Shown one piece after another: positions 1-7,332 of a stretch of 8,638 nucleotides of DNA. Position numbers and translations under genes: made by a program. Numbering within the stretch: the stretch's first letter is position 1; every line of letters starts with the position of its first letter. The notes beneath the pieces were generated by a model. The model ran no database searches and was not told the origin of the DNA. It saw only the letters and a list, made by a program, of their open reading frames with translations. The DNA comes from Janthinobacterium lividum (GTDB taxonomy: Bacteria > Pseudomonadota > Gammaproteobacteria > Steroidobacterales > Steroidobacteraceae): positions 1-8,638 of the forward strand of contig CALPVO020000085.1 in NCBI GenBank assembly GCA_943327025.2, written 5' to 3'.

Positions 1-794
1 TGGCGGACGATTTCGCTCTGGCTCCCGCGCAGTTCGTCGGGGCTGCCACTGGCCACCACGCGCCCCTCGGAGAGAAGGTAAGTGCAATCGGCAACGGCGC
101 TGATTTCATGGACGTCGTGCGACACCACAATACTGGTAATTCCCAGCGCGTCATTCATCTGGCGGATGAGTCGCAGCACGACCCCCATGGAGATGGGGTC
201 GAGACCCACGAACGGCTCATCGTAAATCAGCAGCGCGGGGTCCATGACGATGGCACGGGCCAAAGCAACGCGACGGGCCATGCCACCCGACAACTCAGCG
301 GGCATCAACGAGGCGGCACCACGCAACCCTACCGCATGTAACTTGGTGAGTACCACATGGCGCACAAGTCGTTCCGGCAAATCGGTGTGCTCGCGTAGCG
401 GAAACGCTACGTTCTCGAACACGGAAAGATCGGTCAACAGGGCGCCATTTTGGAACAACATGCCCATGCGACGACGTACGGCATAGACCCCCTCGCGAGA
501 GAGTTGGCCAAGGTCTTGCCCTTCCACCAGCACGCGCCCGCGGTCGGGACGCACCTGACCGGTGATGAGCTTTAAGAGTGTGGTCTTGCCAGTACCACTC
601 GGGCCCATGACGGCGGTCACTTGTCCTTTACGGAAAGCGAGATTGAGGCCGTCGAAGATAGTACGGCGGCCCGCACGGTAAACCAGACCTTCGATGCTGA
701 CGATGGCGTCCCGCACCTCTTCCCCGACGGGCGCACAACTACGCCCGGTCAAGGCGGGGTCGACGGCAACGGCAGGAGCGGCGGAGGAATCCAT
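1..794 (-). CDS. mlaF: MlaF-like phospholipid ABC transporter ATP-binding protein (3' end beyond window)
   Basis: This is the ATPase of the MlaFEDB inner-membrane complex, which moves phospholipids between the membranes and maintains outer-membrane lipid asymmetry. The 264 codons visible from ATG 794-792 contain Walker A GPSGTGKT (about residues 64-71), Q-loop LFQNGAL (about 113-119), signature ELSGGMARR (about 167-175), Walker B LLIYDEP (about 188-194), the FVGLDPISMG segment and H-loop VVSHD (about 223-227). REHTDLP, LMPAELSGGM and DEPFVGLDPI closely resemble E. coli MlaF from memory. The frame stays open to base 3; the family's final residues lie outside. From ATG 794 there is an N-terminal tail of about 26 residues that E. 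coli MlaF lacks. GTG 716-714, with purine-rich GGGGAAGAG just upstream, would give a family-length protein, so the start is undecided. The gene is divergent from the suf operon; mlaE would be expected next downstream. Confidence 0.93.
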   Translation of the reverse strand, partial: MDSSAAPAVAVDPALTGRSCAPVGEEVRDAIVSIEGLVYRAGRRTIFDGLNLAFRKGQVTAVMGPSGTGKTTLLKLITGQVRPDRGRVLVEGQDLGQLSREGVYAVRRRMGMLFQNGALLTDLSVFENVAFPLREHTDLPERLVRHVVLTKLHAVGLRGAASLMPAELSGGMARRVALARAIVMDPALLIYDEPFVGLDPISMGVVLRLIRQMNDALGITSIVVSHDVHEISAVADCTYLLSEGRVVASGSPDELRGSQSEIVR

Positions 795-800
795 GGTGTG

Positions 801-806
801 ATTATA
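801..806 (-). promoter_or_regulatory. Predicted -10 box of the mlaF promoter
   Basis: On the minus strand the hexamer TATAAT, a perfect sigma70 -10 match, ends at base 801. The -35 region is weak: the best candidate at 16-17 bases spacing is a T-rich stretch around 823-829. A start of transcription about 7 bases downstream falls on or next to base 794, the A of the first candidate mlaF ATG, so the message could be leaderless. With the GTG start at 716 it would instead have a leader of about 78 bases. The -10 match is seen directly; promoter activity is inferred. Confidence 0.55.
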
Positions 807-869
807 CCGGACAGTTGCGATGCAAAAAGGTTCACTTGTGGTGATTAAGCAACATAATAATCCAAGGAT

Positions 870-882
870 CGCTTGCCAAGCG
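870..882. promoter_or_regulatory. 13-base palindrome in the mlaF-sufR divergent spacer
   Basis: CGCTTG (870-875) and CAAGCG (877-882) are perfect inverted arms around a single C. The site lies about 65 bases upstream of the mlaF -10 box and about 40 bases upstream of the suf -35 box, a usual position for a regulator. I cannot name a cognate protein, and a palindrome of this size can occur by chance. Confidence 0.25.
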
Positions 883-919
883 CCGGCACCTCAGGGTGGT
901 GCTCGCCAGCAGTGCTCAC

Positions 920-948
920 TTGGCAGCAGACGCTAACAGGACTAAAAT
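920..948 (+). promoter_or_regulatory. Predicted sigma70 promoter of the suf operon
   Basis: TTGGCA (920-925, 5 of 6 matches to the -35 consensus) and TAAAAT (943-948, 5 of 6 to the -10 consensus) are separated by exactly 17 bases. Transcription would begin near base 955, giving a leader of about 36 bases before the sufR ATG. The -10 box lies wholly inside the palindrome at 936-956, so a protein bound there would block RNA polymerase. The boxes and spacing are seen directly; activity is inferred. Confidence 0.75.
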
Positions 949-956
949 AGTCCTGT
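936..956. promoter_or_regulatory. Predicted IscR/SufR-type operator, perfect 21-base palindrome
   Basis: ACAGGACTA (936-944) and TAGTCCTGT (948-956) are exact inverted arms around AAA. The centre, GACTAAAATAGTC (940-952), fits the core GACT-RWWW-YAGTC that I recall for E. coli IscR type 1 sites. The flanks depart from it, with AG instead of two pyrimidines left of the core. The palindrome covers the -10 box of the suf promoter and stands 35 bases before the gene for an IscR-like regulator with all three cluster-ligand cysteines. The simplest reading is autorepression by cluster-loaded SufR, relieved when Fe-S clusters are scarce. Confidence 0.75.
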
Positions 957-990
957 ATTTAATTTCTCCCAAGCCGAGCACCCCCTCCCC

Positions 991-1503
991 ATGCTGCGTA
1001 TCAGCAAACTGACCGACTACGCCACCGTTGTGCTGGGCGTGCTGGCCGAAGACGCCGCCGCGCCTCACTCGGCGGCGCAATTGGCGGATGCCACCCACAT
1101 CGCCTTACCAACGGTCAGCAAGGTACTCAAAGCCTTGCAGCGCGGCGGCCTGGTGGCCTCCACGCGCGGTGCCCGCGGCGGTTACCAGTTATCGCGGCCA
1201 GCGGCCCACATCAGCGCCGTGGATGTCATCGACGCCATGGAAGGGCCCGTGGGGCTGACCGAATGCGCCACCCACCCGGGCAGTTGCGATCTCGAACACA
1301 CCTGCCGCTCCGGCGATGCTTGGCAACGCGTGAACCTCGCGGTACGCCGTGCTCTGCAAGACGTATCGCTGTTGGAACTGACCGGCCGCACCACCACTGG
1401 CGAAGCCCGCGCGGTGACTGCCGGGCAAACTGCCGCTGAATTCGCCGCCGCCTTGCGGGCCGGCACCCTTCGCGCCCGCACCATTGAAGGAGGCGCACAG
1501 TGA
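991..1503 (+). CDS. sufR: SUF system Fe-S assembly regulator, Rrf2/IscR family
   Basis: A DNA-binding Fe-S sensor that most likely controls the suf operon it heads. The 170-residue protein opens with [19 protein letters not shown], characteristic of the gammaproteobacterial SUF regulator branch. A winged helix-turn-helix spans about residues 10-70 ([19 protein letters not shown], then [12 protein letters not shown] as wing). Cys92, Cys99 and Cys105 reproduce the three-cysteine cluster site of IscR (92/98/104 in E. coli) with one extra residue between the first two; a nearby His103 could be a fourth ligand. The C-terminus is somewhat long and alanine-rich. No other in-frame ATG is near, so the ATG at 991 is secure although no Shine-Dalgarno precedes it, only a pyrimidine-rich stretch. 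This is not the unrelated cyanobacterial SufR; the symbol is used for role. The stop overlaps the sufB start by 4 bases. Confidence 0.93.
   Translation: MLRISKLTDYATVVLGVLAEDAAAPHSAAQLADATHIALPTVSKVLKALQRGGLVASTRGARGGYQLSRPAAHISAVDVIDAMEGPVGLTECATHPGSCDLEHTCRSGDAWQRVNLAVRRALQDVSLLELTGRTTTGEARAVTAGQTAAEFAAALRAGTLRARTIEGGAQ
1487..1493 (+). promoter_or_regulatory. Strong ribosome binding site for sufB inside sufR
   Basis: AAGGAGG, a near-perfect Shine-Dalgarno, lies 6 bases before GTG 1500-1502 and within the last codons of sufR. It fixes the GTG as the sufB start and contrasts with the missing site before sufR, suggesting the scaffold is translated far more efficiently than its regulator. Confidence 0.85.
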
Positions 1504-2951
1504 GCACCCCGGAACTGAATGCCATTGAACAAGCCGTCGCCAGCAAGTACCGCCATGGCTTCGTCACCGACATCGAAAGCGACACCGTTCCCCCCGGCCT
1601 CGACGAAGACGTGGTGCGACTCATCTCGCGCAAAAAAGACGAACCGCAGTTTTTGCTCGACTGGCGCCTGAAGGCGTTCCGTCACTGGCAGACCATGACG
1701 GAGCCGAACTGGGCGTACGTGAAGTACCCACCCATCGACTTCCAGTCCATCAGCTATTTCTCCGCGCCTAAGCAGAACAAGGACGGCCCGAAGAGCTTGG
1801 CCGAGGTGGACCCGAAACTGCTGGAGACCTACGACAAGCTGGGTATTCCGCTGCATGAACGTGCGCGCTTGGCTGGCGTCGCTGTCGACGCCGTATTCGA
1901 CAGCGTTTCGGTGGCCACCACGTTCAAGGACCGTCTCTCCAAGGCAGGCGTCATCTTCTGCCCGTTCTCGGAAGCGGTGAAGGAACACCCGGAACTTCTT
2001 GAGCGCTGGCTTGGTACTGTCGTGCCTCCCGGCGACAACTTCTACGCGGCCCTGAACAGCGCCGTCTTCAGCGACGGCAGCTTCGTGTACATTCCGAAGG
2101 GCGTGCGCTGTCCCATGGAGCTGTCCACGTACTTCCGTATCAACGCGGCCAACACAGGGCAGTTCGAGCGCACCCTCATCATTGCCGATGAAGGTAGCCA
2201 TGTGTCCTACCTTGAAGGCTGCACCGCCCCCAAGCGCGATGAAAACCAACTGCATGCCGCAGTGGTAGAACTGGTGGCCATGGACAACGCCGAGATCAAG
2301 TACTCGACGGTGCAGAACTGGTACCCCGGCGACGAAAACGGCGTTGGCGGCATCTACAACTTCGTCACCAAGCGTGGCGATTGCCGCGGCAAACGCAGCA
2401 AGATCTCCTGGACGCAGGTGGAAACCGGTTCTGCTATCACCTGGAAGTATCCGAGCTGCGTACTGACAGGCGATGACTCCGTCGGGGAGTTCTATAGCGT
2501 GGCGGTGGCCAACCACCACCAGCAAGCCGACACCGGCACCAAGATGATTCATGTGGGGCGCAACACCCGCAGCACCATCGTCAGCAAGGGCATTAGCGCC
2601 GGCAAGGCTCACAACACCTACCGTGGCCTGGTGAAGGTGTTGCCTTCCGCTGAAGGCGCGCGCAATTACACGCAATGCGACTCGCTACTGATGGGCCCGG
2701 GCTGTGGTGCGCATACGTTCCCTTATGTGGAAGTGCGCAACCCTACCGCCACCGTGGAGCACGAAGCGACGACTTCCCGAATCGGCGAGGACCAACTGTT
2801 CTATTGCCTGCAACGCGGTCTTTCGGAAGAAGATGCGGTCAACATGATCGTGAACGGCTTCTGCAAGGCAGTGTTCAAGGAACTCCCGATGGAGTTCGCT
2901 GTGGAGGCACAAAACCTTCTGGCCGTCAGTCTGGAAGGTGCCGTGGGCTGA
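1500..2951 (+). CDS. sufB: Fe-S cluster assembly scaffold protein SufB
   Basis: A cytosolic component of the SufBC2D complex on which [Fe-S] clusters are assembled. The 483 residues are close to the family length (E. coli 495). Typical stretches include [13 protein letters not shown] (51-63), [15 protein letters not shown] (77-91), [16 protein letters not shown] (211-226), [12 protein letters not shown] (233-244), [11 protein letters not shown] (389-399) and [17 protein letters not shown] (420-436). By alignment from memory, Cys241 corresponds to E. coli Cys254 and Cys393 to Cys405, the residues implicated in sulfur uptake and cluster assembly; His421/Glu422 correspond to the His433/Glu434 pair. 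The protein keeps nine cysteines, while its partners SufC and SufD here have none. The start is GTG 1500, overlapping the sufR stop as GTGA. A 69-base gap follows before sufC. Confidence 0.98.
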   Translation: MSTPELNAIEQAVASKYRHGFVTDIESDTVPPGLDEDVVRLISRKKDEPQFLLDWRLKAFRHWQTMTEPNWAYVKYPPIDFQSISYFSAPKQNKDGPKSLAEVDPKLLETYDKLGIPLHERARLAGVAVDAVFDSVSVATTFKDRLSKAGVIFCPFSEAVKEHPELLERWLGTVVPPGDNFYAALNSAVFSDGSFVYIPKGVRCPMELSTYFRINAANTGQFERTLIIADEGSHVSYLEGCTAPKRDENQLHAAVVELVAMDNAEIKYSTVQNWYPGDENGVGGIYNFVTKRGDCRGKRSKISWTQVETGSAITWKYPSCVLTGDDSVGEFYSVAVANHHQQADTGTKMIHVGRNTRSTIVSKGISAGKAHNTYRGLVKVLPSAEGARNYTQCDSLLMGPGCGAHTFPYVEVRNPTATVEHEATTSRIGEDQLFYCLQRGLSEEDAVNMIVNGFCKAVFKELPMEFAVEAQNLLAVSLEGAVG

Positions 2952-2981
2952 AGCCCGCCTCCCCTTTCTCCCCCTTATTTC

Positions 2982-3006
2982 GGTCAGTGCGCGCAAGCCA
3001 CTGGCC
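2982..3006 (+). other. GNRA-capped hairpin in the sufB-sufC gap
   Basis: GGTCAGTG (2982-2989) pairs with CACTGGCC (2999-3006) over eight positions, one of them a G-U wobble. After one bulged C (2990), GC pairs with GC and closes a GCAA tetraloop (2993-2996). The ten-pair stem ends 14 bases before the sufC ATG. A pyrimidine-rich stretch (about 2957-2981) precedes it. No U-run follows, so it is not an intrinsic terminator; a role in mRNA processing, stability or tuning the sufB to sufC ratio is inference. Confidence 0.6.
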
Positions 3007-3020
3007 CATGCACGAGTGAA

Positions 3021-3803
3021 ATGACCATGACGAACAATGCCCCGACCCCGTTGCTCGAAGCCCGCGACCTGCACGTGGAAGTCAATGGCAAGCCCATTCT
3101 CAAAGGCTTGTCACTCACGGTGAACGCTGGCGAAGTGCACGCCATCATGGGCCCCAACGGCTCAGGCAAGAGCACGCTGTCCCACGTAGTGGCGGGCAAG
3201 CCCGGCTACACCGTCACCGGCGGAACGCTGCTGTATCGCGGCCAAGACCTGCAGGCACTGGCCCCGGAAGAACGGGCGCGCGCTGGCATCTTCCTCGCCT
3301 TCCAGTACCCGCTGGAAATTCCGGGCGTGAACAACGTCTATCTGTTGAAGGCAGCGCTGAACGCCAAGCGTAAACATTTGGGCCAGCCAGAAGTGGATGC
3401 CTTCGAGTTCCTGCAATTGGTCAAAGCCAAGATGCAGCGCATGCAGATGGACGAGGCTTTTCTCTCCCGCGGCGTGAACGAGGGCTTCTCGGGCGGCGAA
3501 AAGAAGCGCAATGAAGTGCTGCAGATGCAGATTCTGGAGCCCACGCTGGCCCTGCTCGATGAAACCGATAGTGGCCTCGATATCGACGCCCTCAAGGTAG
3601 TGTCGGCTGGGGTGAACGACTTGCGCTCGCCCGACCGGGCCATCGTCATGGTCACCCACTACCAGCGCCTGCTCGACTACATCGTCCCCGACTTCGTCCA
3701 TGTCCTCGCCGATGGTCGCATCCTGCTGAGTGGCGGCAAGGAACTGGCGCTGGAACTGGAAGCGCGTGGCTACGACTGGGTTCGCGCCCAGGACGCCGCA
3801 TGA
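3021..3803 (+). CDS. sufC: Fe-S cluster assembly ATPase SufC
   Basis: The ABC-type ATPase of the SufBC2D scaffold; it dimerises on ATP and drives the conformational change needed for cluster assembly. The 260 residues hold Walker A GPNGSGKST (44-52), Q-loop region LAFQYPLEIPGV (92-103), signature FSGGEKKRNE (156-165), Walker B LALLDETDSGLDIDAL (176-191, running into the D-loop) and H-loop His213. The family hallmarks EKKRNE and SGLDIDAL are intact. The protein contains no cysteine. ATG 3021 is taken as the start, but ATG 3027, which has GAGTGA at a better spacing upstream, is equally possible and removes only two residues. It follows the intercistronic hairpin and ends in a 4-base ATGA overlap with sufD. 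Confidence 0.97.
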   Translation: MTMTNNAPTPLLEARDLHVEVNGKPILKGLSLTVNAGEVHAIMGPNGSGKSTLSHVVAGKPGYTVTGGTLLYRGQDLQALAPEERARAGIFLAFQYPLEIPGVNNVYLLKAALNAKRKHLGQPEVDAFEFLQLVKAKMQRMQMDEAFLSRGVNEGFSGGEKKRNEVLQMQILEPTLALLDETDSGLDIDALKVVSAGVNDLRSPDRAIVMVTHYQRLLDYIVPDFVHVLADGRILLSGGKELALELEARGYDWVRAQDAA

Positions 3804-5029
3804 GCAGCGACACCCTGCGCGCGCTCGGCCTGCCCACGGGGCGGGACGAAGCCTGGAAATATGCTGCGCGAACGCTGTCGCGGCGCGACTGGTGGTCGGC
3901 GCCCACGGATGCCTTGTCGCTGCCTGACAAGGCCGCCATTGATGCGGCCGTGTTGCCCGTGGAAGCCCCAGTACTGGTGTTCGCCGGTGGACATGCCGTG
4001 CCGCGTGCACTCGGTGGGTTCGGGGCTTTGCCCGCTGGCGTCAGTCTGCGCCCACTGGCGGAAGAGGCCATTAAAGCCCCCACGGGTGACAGTGGCGAGC
4101 ACCGCGTTGCCGCCATCGCTGCCGCGACTACCCCAGGCGCCTGGGAGTTGGCGGTCGCTGCCAACGTGGACGCCGGTTCCCTACAATTGCTGCACCTGCC
4201 TGCACCAGGAACGGGTGCACTGGTGCTACGCATACGCTTGGCGCGTGGTGCACGTCTGCAGTTGCTGGAGTCGCTGGCCGACGGTGAAAGTGCCGCGCTG
4301 GCAGCCAATAGCATTGCGGCTACGGAAACGGACCAAAAACCGGGCACTGCTGCCAACACCCCACCGCCAACGCTCACCCGCTGGCTGCAAGTGCAATTGG
4401 CCGATGGCGCCAATCTGACGCACGCCATCGTGCAGCAGTTGCCGCTGGATGCCGCGCTGCTGGAACAACTCGATGTCAGCGTGGGGCGCGATGCCAGCTA
4501 TCTGGCCTTGCCCATGTCGCTGGGCACCCAAGCCGCACACACCGCAGCCCATGTAGCGCTCGAGGGTGCCGGGGCTTCTGGGCACTGGCAGCAGTTCCTG
4601 CGGGTCGACGGTAACCAGCACACCGACGTGCAACTGACCGTGACCCATGCAGCGGCCAATACCACGAGCACCCAAGCGGTGCGCGCGTTGGCCGGTGGCC
4701 GCTCGCGTGGCGCGTTCAGCGGCAAAGTCGTCATGCCTCCTAGCGCCCACGGCGCGGACTCGGCCCAGTCCATTCGTAATCTGCTGCTGTCCGCTACCGC
4801 CGAACTAGACACGCGCCCGCAGTTGGAAATTCATGTCGACGACGTGAAGGCCAGCCATGGCAGTACCACCGGTTCGCTCGACCAACAGGCTCTGTTCTAT
4901 CTGCGTTCCCGCGGCATCGGCGAACAAGAGGCTCGTCGCCTGCTCATGCAAGCCTTCGCCGCTGACGTCATCGCCCGGCTGCCTTGGCCGAGTCTGCGCG
5001 AATGGCTTGCCATACGGGTATTACCGTGA
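3800..5029 (+). CDS. sufD: Fe-S cluster assembly protein SufD
   Basis: A paralogue of SufB and its partner in the SufBC2D scaffold. The family-defining C-terminal half is clear: RSRGAFSGKV (about 296-305), SIRNLLLSATAELDTRPQLEIH (about 322-343), DDVKASHGSTTGSLDQQALFYLRSRGIGEQEARRLL (about 346-381). His353 corresponds to E. coli SufD His360, the residue at the SufB interface implicated in cluster formation. The Cys usually seen two positions earlier (Cys358 in E. coli) is Ala351 here, and there is no cysteine anywhere in the 409 residues. The N-terminal part is alanine-rich and divergent, as common for SufD, but starts with the usual RDEAWKY motif. ATG 3800 overlaps the sufC stop, with AGGA six bases upstream. 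The stop overlaps the preferred sufS start. Confidence 0.95.
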   Translation: MSSDTLRALGLPTGRDEAWKYAARTLSRRDWWSAPTDALSLPDKAAIDAAVLPVEAPVLVFAGGHAVPRALGGFGALPAGVSLRPLAEEAIKAPTGDSGEHRVAAIAAATTPGAWELAVAANVDAGSLQLLHLPAPGTGALVLRIRLARGARLQLLESLADGESAALAANSIAATETDQKPGTAANTPPPTLTRWLQVQLADGANLTHAIVQQLPLDAALLEQLDVSVGRDASYLALPMSLGTQAAHTAAHVALEGAGASGHWQQFLRVDGNQHTDVQLTVTHAAANTTSTQAVRALAGGRSRGAFSGKVVMPPSAHGADSAQSIRNLLLSATAELDTRPQLEIHVDDVKASHGSTTGSLDQQALFYLRSRGIGEQEARRLLMQAFAADVIARLPWPSLREWLAIRVLP

Positions 5030-6291
5030 CCCCAAGCACCCCCACCACCGCTTCAAACGCGCAGCCCTTCAGCGCCGCAGAGGTCGCGGCTTTACGCGCC
5101 GATTTTCCCATCCTGCACCAGCAGGTGAATGGCAAGCCCTTGGCGTATCTGGACAATGGCGCCTCGGCACAGCACCCGCGCTCGGTCATCGACGCCGAGG
5201 CGGACTATTACCGCCACGACCACTCGAACATCCATCGCGGCGTACATACGCTTTCGCAGCGCGCCACCGACGCCTTCGAGGCCGCCCGCCACAAACTGCA
5301 GCGCTTCATCAACGCCCGCAGCGAACGCGAAGTCATCCTTACCCGCGGCACTACCGAATCCATCAACCTCATCGCCCAAGCTTGGGGGCGCACGTTCCTG
5401 CAGCCGGGCGATGAAATCCTGGTTTCGCGTCTCGAGCACCACGCCAACCTGGTGCCTTGGCAGATAGTCGCGGGCCAAACCGGCGCTGTGGTTCGTCCCA
5501 TTCCCATTACGCTCGATGGCGAAGTCGACTTCCAAGGCTTTCTAGACCTGCTTACTCCCCGTACTCGGGTGCTGGCGCTGTCGCACGTCTCCAACTCGCT
5601 AGGCACTATCAACCCGATCGAGAAGTTCATTGCCGTTGCCCGGGAACGCGGCATCGTGACCGTCATCGACGGTGCGCAAGCGGTGCCCCATATGGCCGTG
5701 GATGTGCAGGCGCTTGGCTGCGACTTCTATGCCTTCTCCGGACACAAGCTGTTTGGCCCTACCGGCACCGGTGTGCTTTACGGACGCGAAGCGCTGTTGG
5801 AAGCCATGCCGCCCTGGATGGGCGGTGGCGATATGATTCTCGAAGTGCGCTTCGAGGGCACCACGTTCAACACCCTGCCCCACAAGTTCGAAGCCGGCAC
5901 GCCGAATATCGCCGGCTTCATCGGGCTGGGCGCTGCAGTCGACTACGTGCAGCGCATTGGGCTCGCGCGAATCGCCGCTACTGAAGAAGCCTTACTGCAC
6001 TACGCCACCGCCCAATTGCTGGCAATTCCCGGCTTACGCATCATCGGCACGGCCCCACACAAAGCGGCGGTCATCTCCTTCGTGGTGGACGGCATTCACC
6101 CACATGACCTCGGCACCATCCTCGACCAGGAAGGTGTAGCGGTACGCACAGGGCACCACTGCGCCATGCCCGTGATGGAGTTCTTCGATGTGCCGGCGAC
6201 GGCACGTGCCTCTTTCGCTTTCTACAACACCCCTGCGGAAATCGACCAATTGGTCGGTGCCCTGCAGCATGCTCGTGAACTGTTCTGCTGA
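5026..6291 (+). CDS. sufS: Cysteine desulfurase SufS
   Basis: A PLP-dependent enzyme that removes sulfur from L-cysteine, leaving alanine and an enzyme persulfide. With the GTG start the protein has 421 residues, close to the family length. Seen: YLDNGASAQHP (about 41-51), EHHANLVPW with the PLP-stacking histidine (about 137-145), IDGAQAVPH (about 214-222), FSGHKLFGPTG with the PLP-binding Lys241, and RTGHHCAMP with catalytic Cys379 on the short loop typical of SufS/CsdA-type (group II) enzymes. GTG 5026-5028 overlaps the sufD stop as GTGA, repeating the sufR-sufB pattern, and is preferred over ATG 5002 and TTG 4984, which would run into sufD. A seven-base gap leads to sufU, its probable persulfide acceptor. 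Confidence 0.96.
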   Translation: MTPSTPTTASNAQPFSAAEVAALRADFPILHQQVNGKPLAYLDNGASAQHPRSVIDAEADYYRHDHSNIHRGVHTLSQRATDAFEAARHKLQRFINARSEREVILTRGTTESINLIAQAWGRTFLQPGDEILVSRLEHHANLVPWQIVAGQTGAVVRPIPITLDGEVDFQGFLDLLTPRTRVLALSHVSNSLGTINPIEKFIAVARERGIVTVIDGAQAVPHMAVDVQALGCDFYAFSGHKLFGPTGTGVLYGREALLEAMPPWMGGGDMILEVRFEGTTFNTLPHKFEAGTPNIAGFIGLGAAVDYVQRIGLARIAATEEALLHYATAQLLAIPGLRIIGTAPHKAAVISFVVDGIHPHDLGTILDQEGVAVRTGHHCAMPVMEFFDVPATARASFAFYNTPAEIDQLVGALQHARELFC

Positions 6292-6298
6292 AGGCCCC

Positions 6299-6769
6299 AT
6301 GGATCTCAAAGACCTTTACCGGGATGTCATCCTGGACCATAACAAGCGGCCCCGGAACTTTGGCATGTTGGCGGTACCACCCGCCCATGAAGCCCGCGGT
6401 GCCAACCCCCTCTGCGGCGATACGCTGCGCGTCTGGGTGCAACTCGACGGCGAGCGCGTCACAGACGTCAAGTTCGAAGGCAAGGGCTGCGCCATCTCCG
6501 TGGCCTCCGCGTCACTCATGACCGAAGCCGCCATCGGCCACACCCGTGCCGAAGTGCAGGCGCAGTTCGAACGCGTGCACAATGTATTCACGCACCATGA
6601 CGCCCCGCTTGACCCGGCGCTGGGCAAACTCGCGGCGCTCGCTGGTGTTCGCGACTTCCCCGCTCGCGTGAAGTGCGCAAGCCTCGCGTGGCACACCCTG
6701 AACGCCGCCCTCTCTGCTGCTGATGCCGAACAGCCATCCGCAACTCCCCCGACTGTCCAGACCGAATGA
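6299..6769 (+). CDS. sufU: SufU-type sulfur-transfer protein (IscU-like fold)
   Basis: Likely accepts the persulfide from SufS and passes sulfur to SufB. The 156-residue protein has the conserved Cys39 (NPLCGD, with Asp41), Cys64 (GKGCAIS) and Cys126 (RVKCASLAW). The spacings of 25 and 62 residues equal those I recall for zinc-binding B. subtilis SufU (41, 66, 128), including the extra segment before the third cysteine that separates SufU from IscU. I see none of the IscU chaperone-binding LPPVK motif. ATG 6299 is preceded by GAAGG, which overlaps the sufS stop. With no sufE in the window, a SufS-SufU relay is the natural reading. The last 15 or so residues are a low-complexity tail. Confidence 0.93.
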   Translation: MDLKDLYRDVILDHNKRPRNFGMLAVPPAHEARGANPLCGDTLRVWVQLDGERVTDVKFEGKGCAISVASASLMTEAAIGHTRAEVQAQFERVHNVFTHHDAPLDPALGKLAALAGVRDFPARVKCASLAWHTLNAALSAADAEQPSATPPTVQTE

Positions 6770-6784
6770 CCAGGAAGCCCTGAC

Positions 6785-7332
6785 ATGCGTCGCCACGAGA
6801 ATGAACCCATCGTCGTCAACCGCGACGTCAAGGCCGTGATCATCCCGGCTGGCATCGAGGTAAAACTGCGCACCGGTAGCGTCGGCTACATAACGCAAGC
6901 ACTGGGCGGCAGCTTCACCGTCTACGTGGAAGGCAATCTTTTCCGCGTGGCCGGCGCGGATGCGGACGCCATCGGTAAAGAGTTGGTGGCGCCGCCAGAA
7001 CTGCCCCCCGATGCTACGGATGACCAGTTCGAAGAAGTGACCTGGGCGCAGATTCGCACCGTATTCGACCCCGAAATCCCGGTGAACATCGCGGACCTTG
7101 GCTTGGTGTACCGCTGTGACATCAGCAAGGACGATAACGGCCAGCGCAATATCAAGATTGACATGACCCTGACGGCCCCGGGCTGCGGCATGGGCGAAGT
7201 GCTCGTGGCAGATGTGAAGGACAAGCTGGAAGCTCTCCCGACCGTGAAGACCGTGGACGTGGAACTCGTCTTCGACCCACCTTGGTCAGCGGACCGCATG
7301 ACCGAAGCCGCACGACTGCAAACGGGAATGAT

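Noticed and set aside
108..848. Plus-strand open frames opposite mlaF
   Set aside because: The minus strand carries an intact ABC ATPase with all motifs here; the plus frames are short, low-complexity shadows.
1182..2675. A 497-codon open frame on the minus strand opposite sufR and sufB
   Set aside because: It lies almost wholly antisense to the unmistakable sufB, shows no recognisable domain, and is the kind of long shadow frame expected in GC-rich codons with few TAA/TAG triplets.
2982..3006. The sufB-sufC hairpin as a transcription terminator
   Set aside because: No U-run follows the stem, and a terminator here would cut the operon before sufC and sufD, which are needed with SufB.
3162..4428. 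Two overlapping minus-strand open frames opposite sufC and sufD (282 and 258 codons)
   Set aside because: Arg/Ala/Ser-rich composition, no domain and complete overlap with well-supported genes.
4984..5025. An earlier sufS start at TTG 4984 or ATG 5002
   Set aside because: These would overlap sufD by 28-46 bases and add residues the family lacks; GTG 5026 overlaps the sufD stop as GTGA, like other junctions in this operon. ATG 5002 is not fully excluded.
6188..6298. Upstream extension of sufU into sufS
   Set aside because: The extension is a shadow of the sufS C-terminus; MDLKDLYRDVILDH at 6299 is the normal SufU start.
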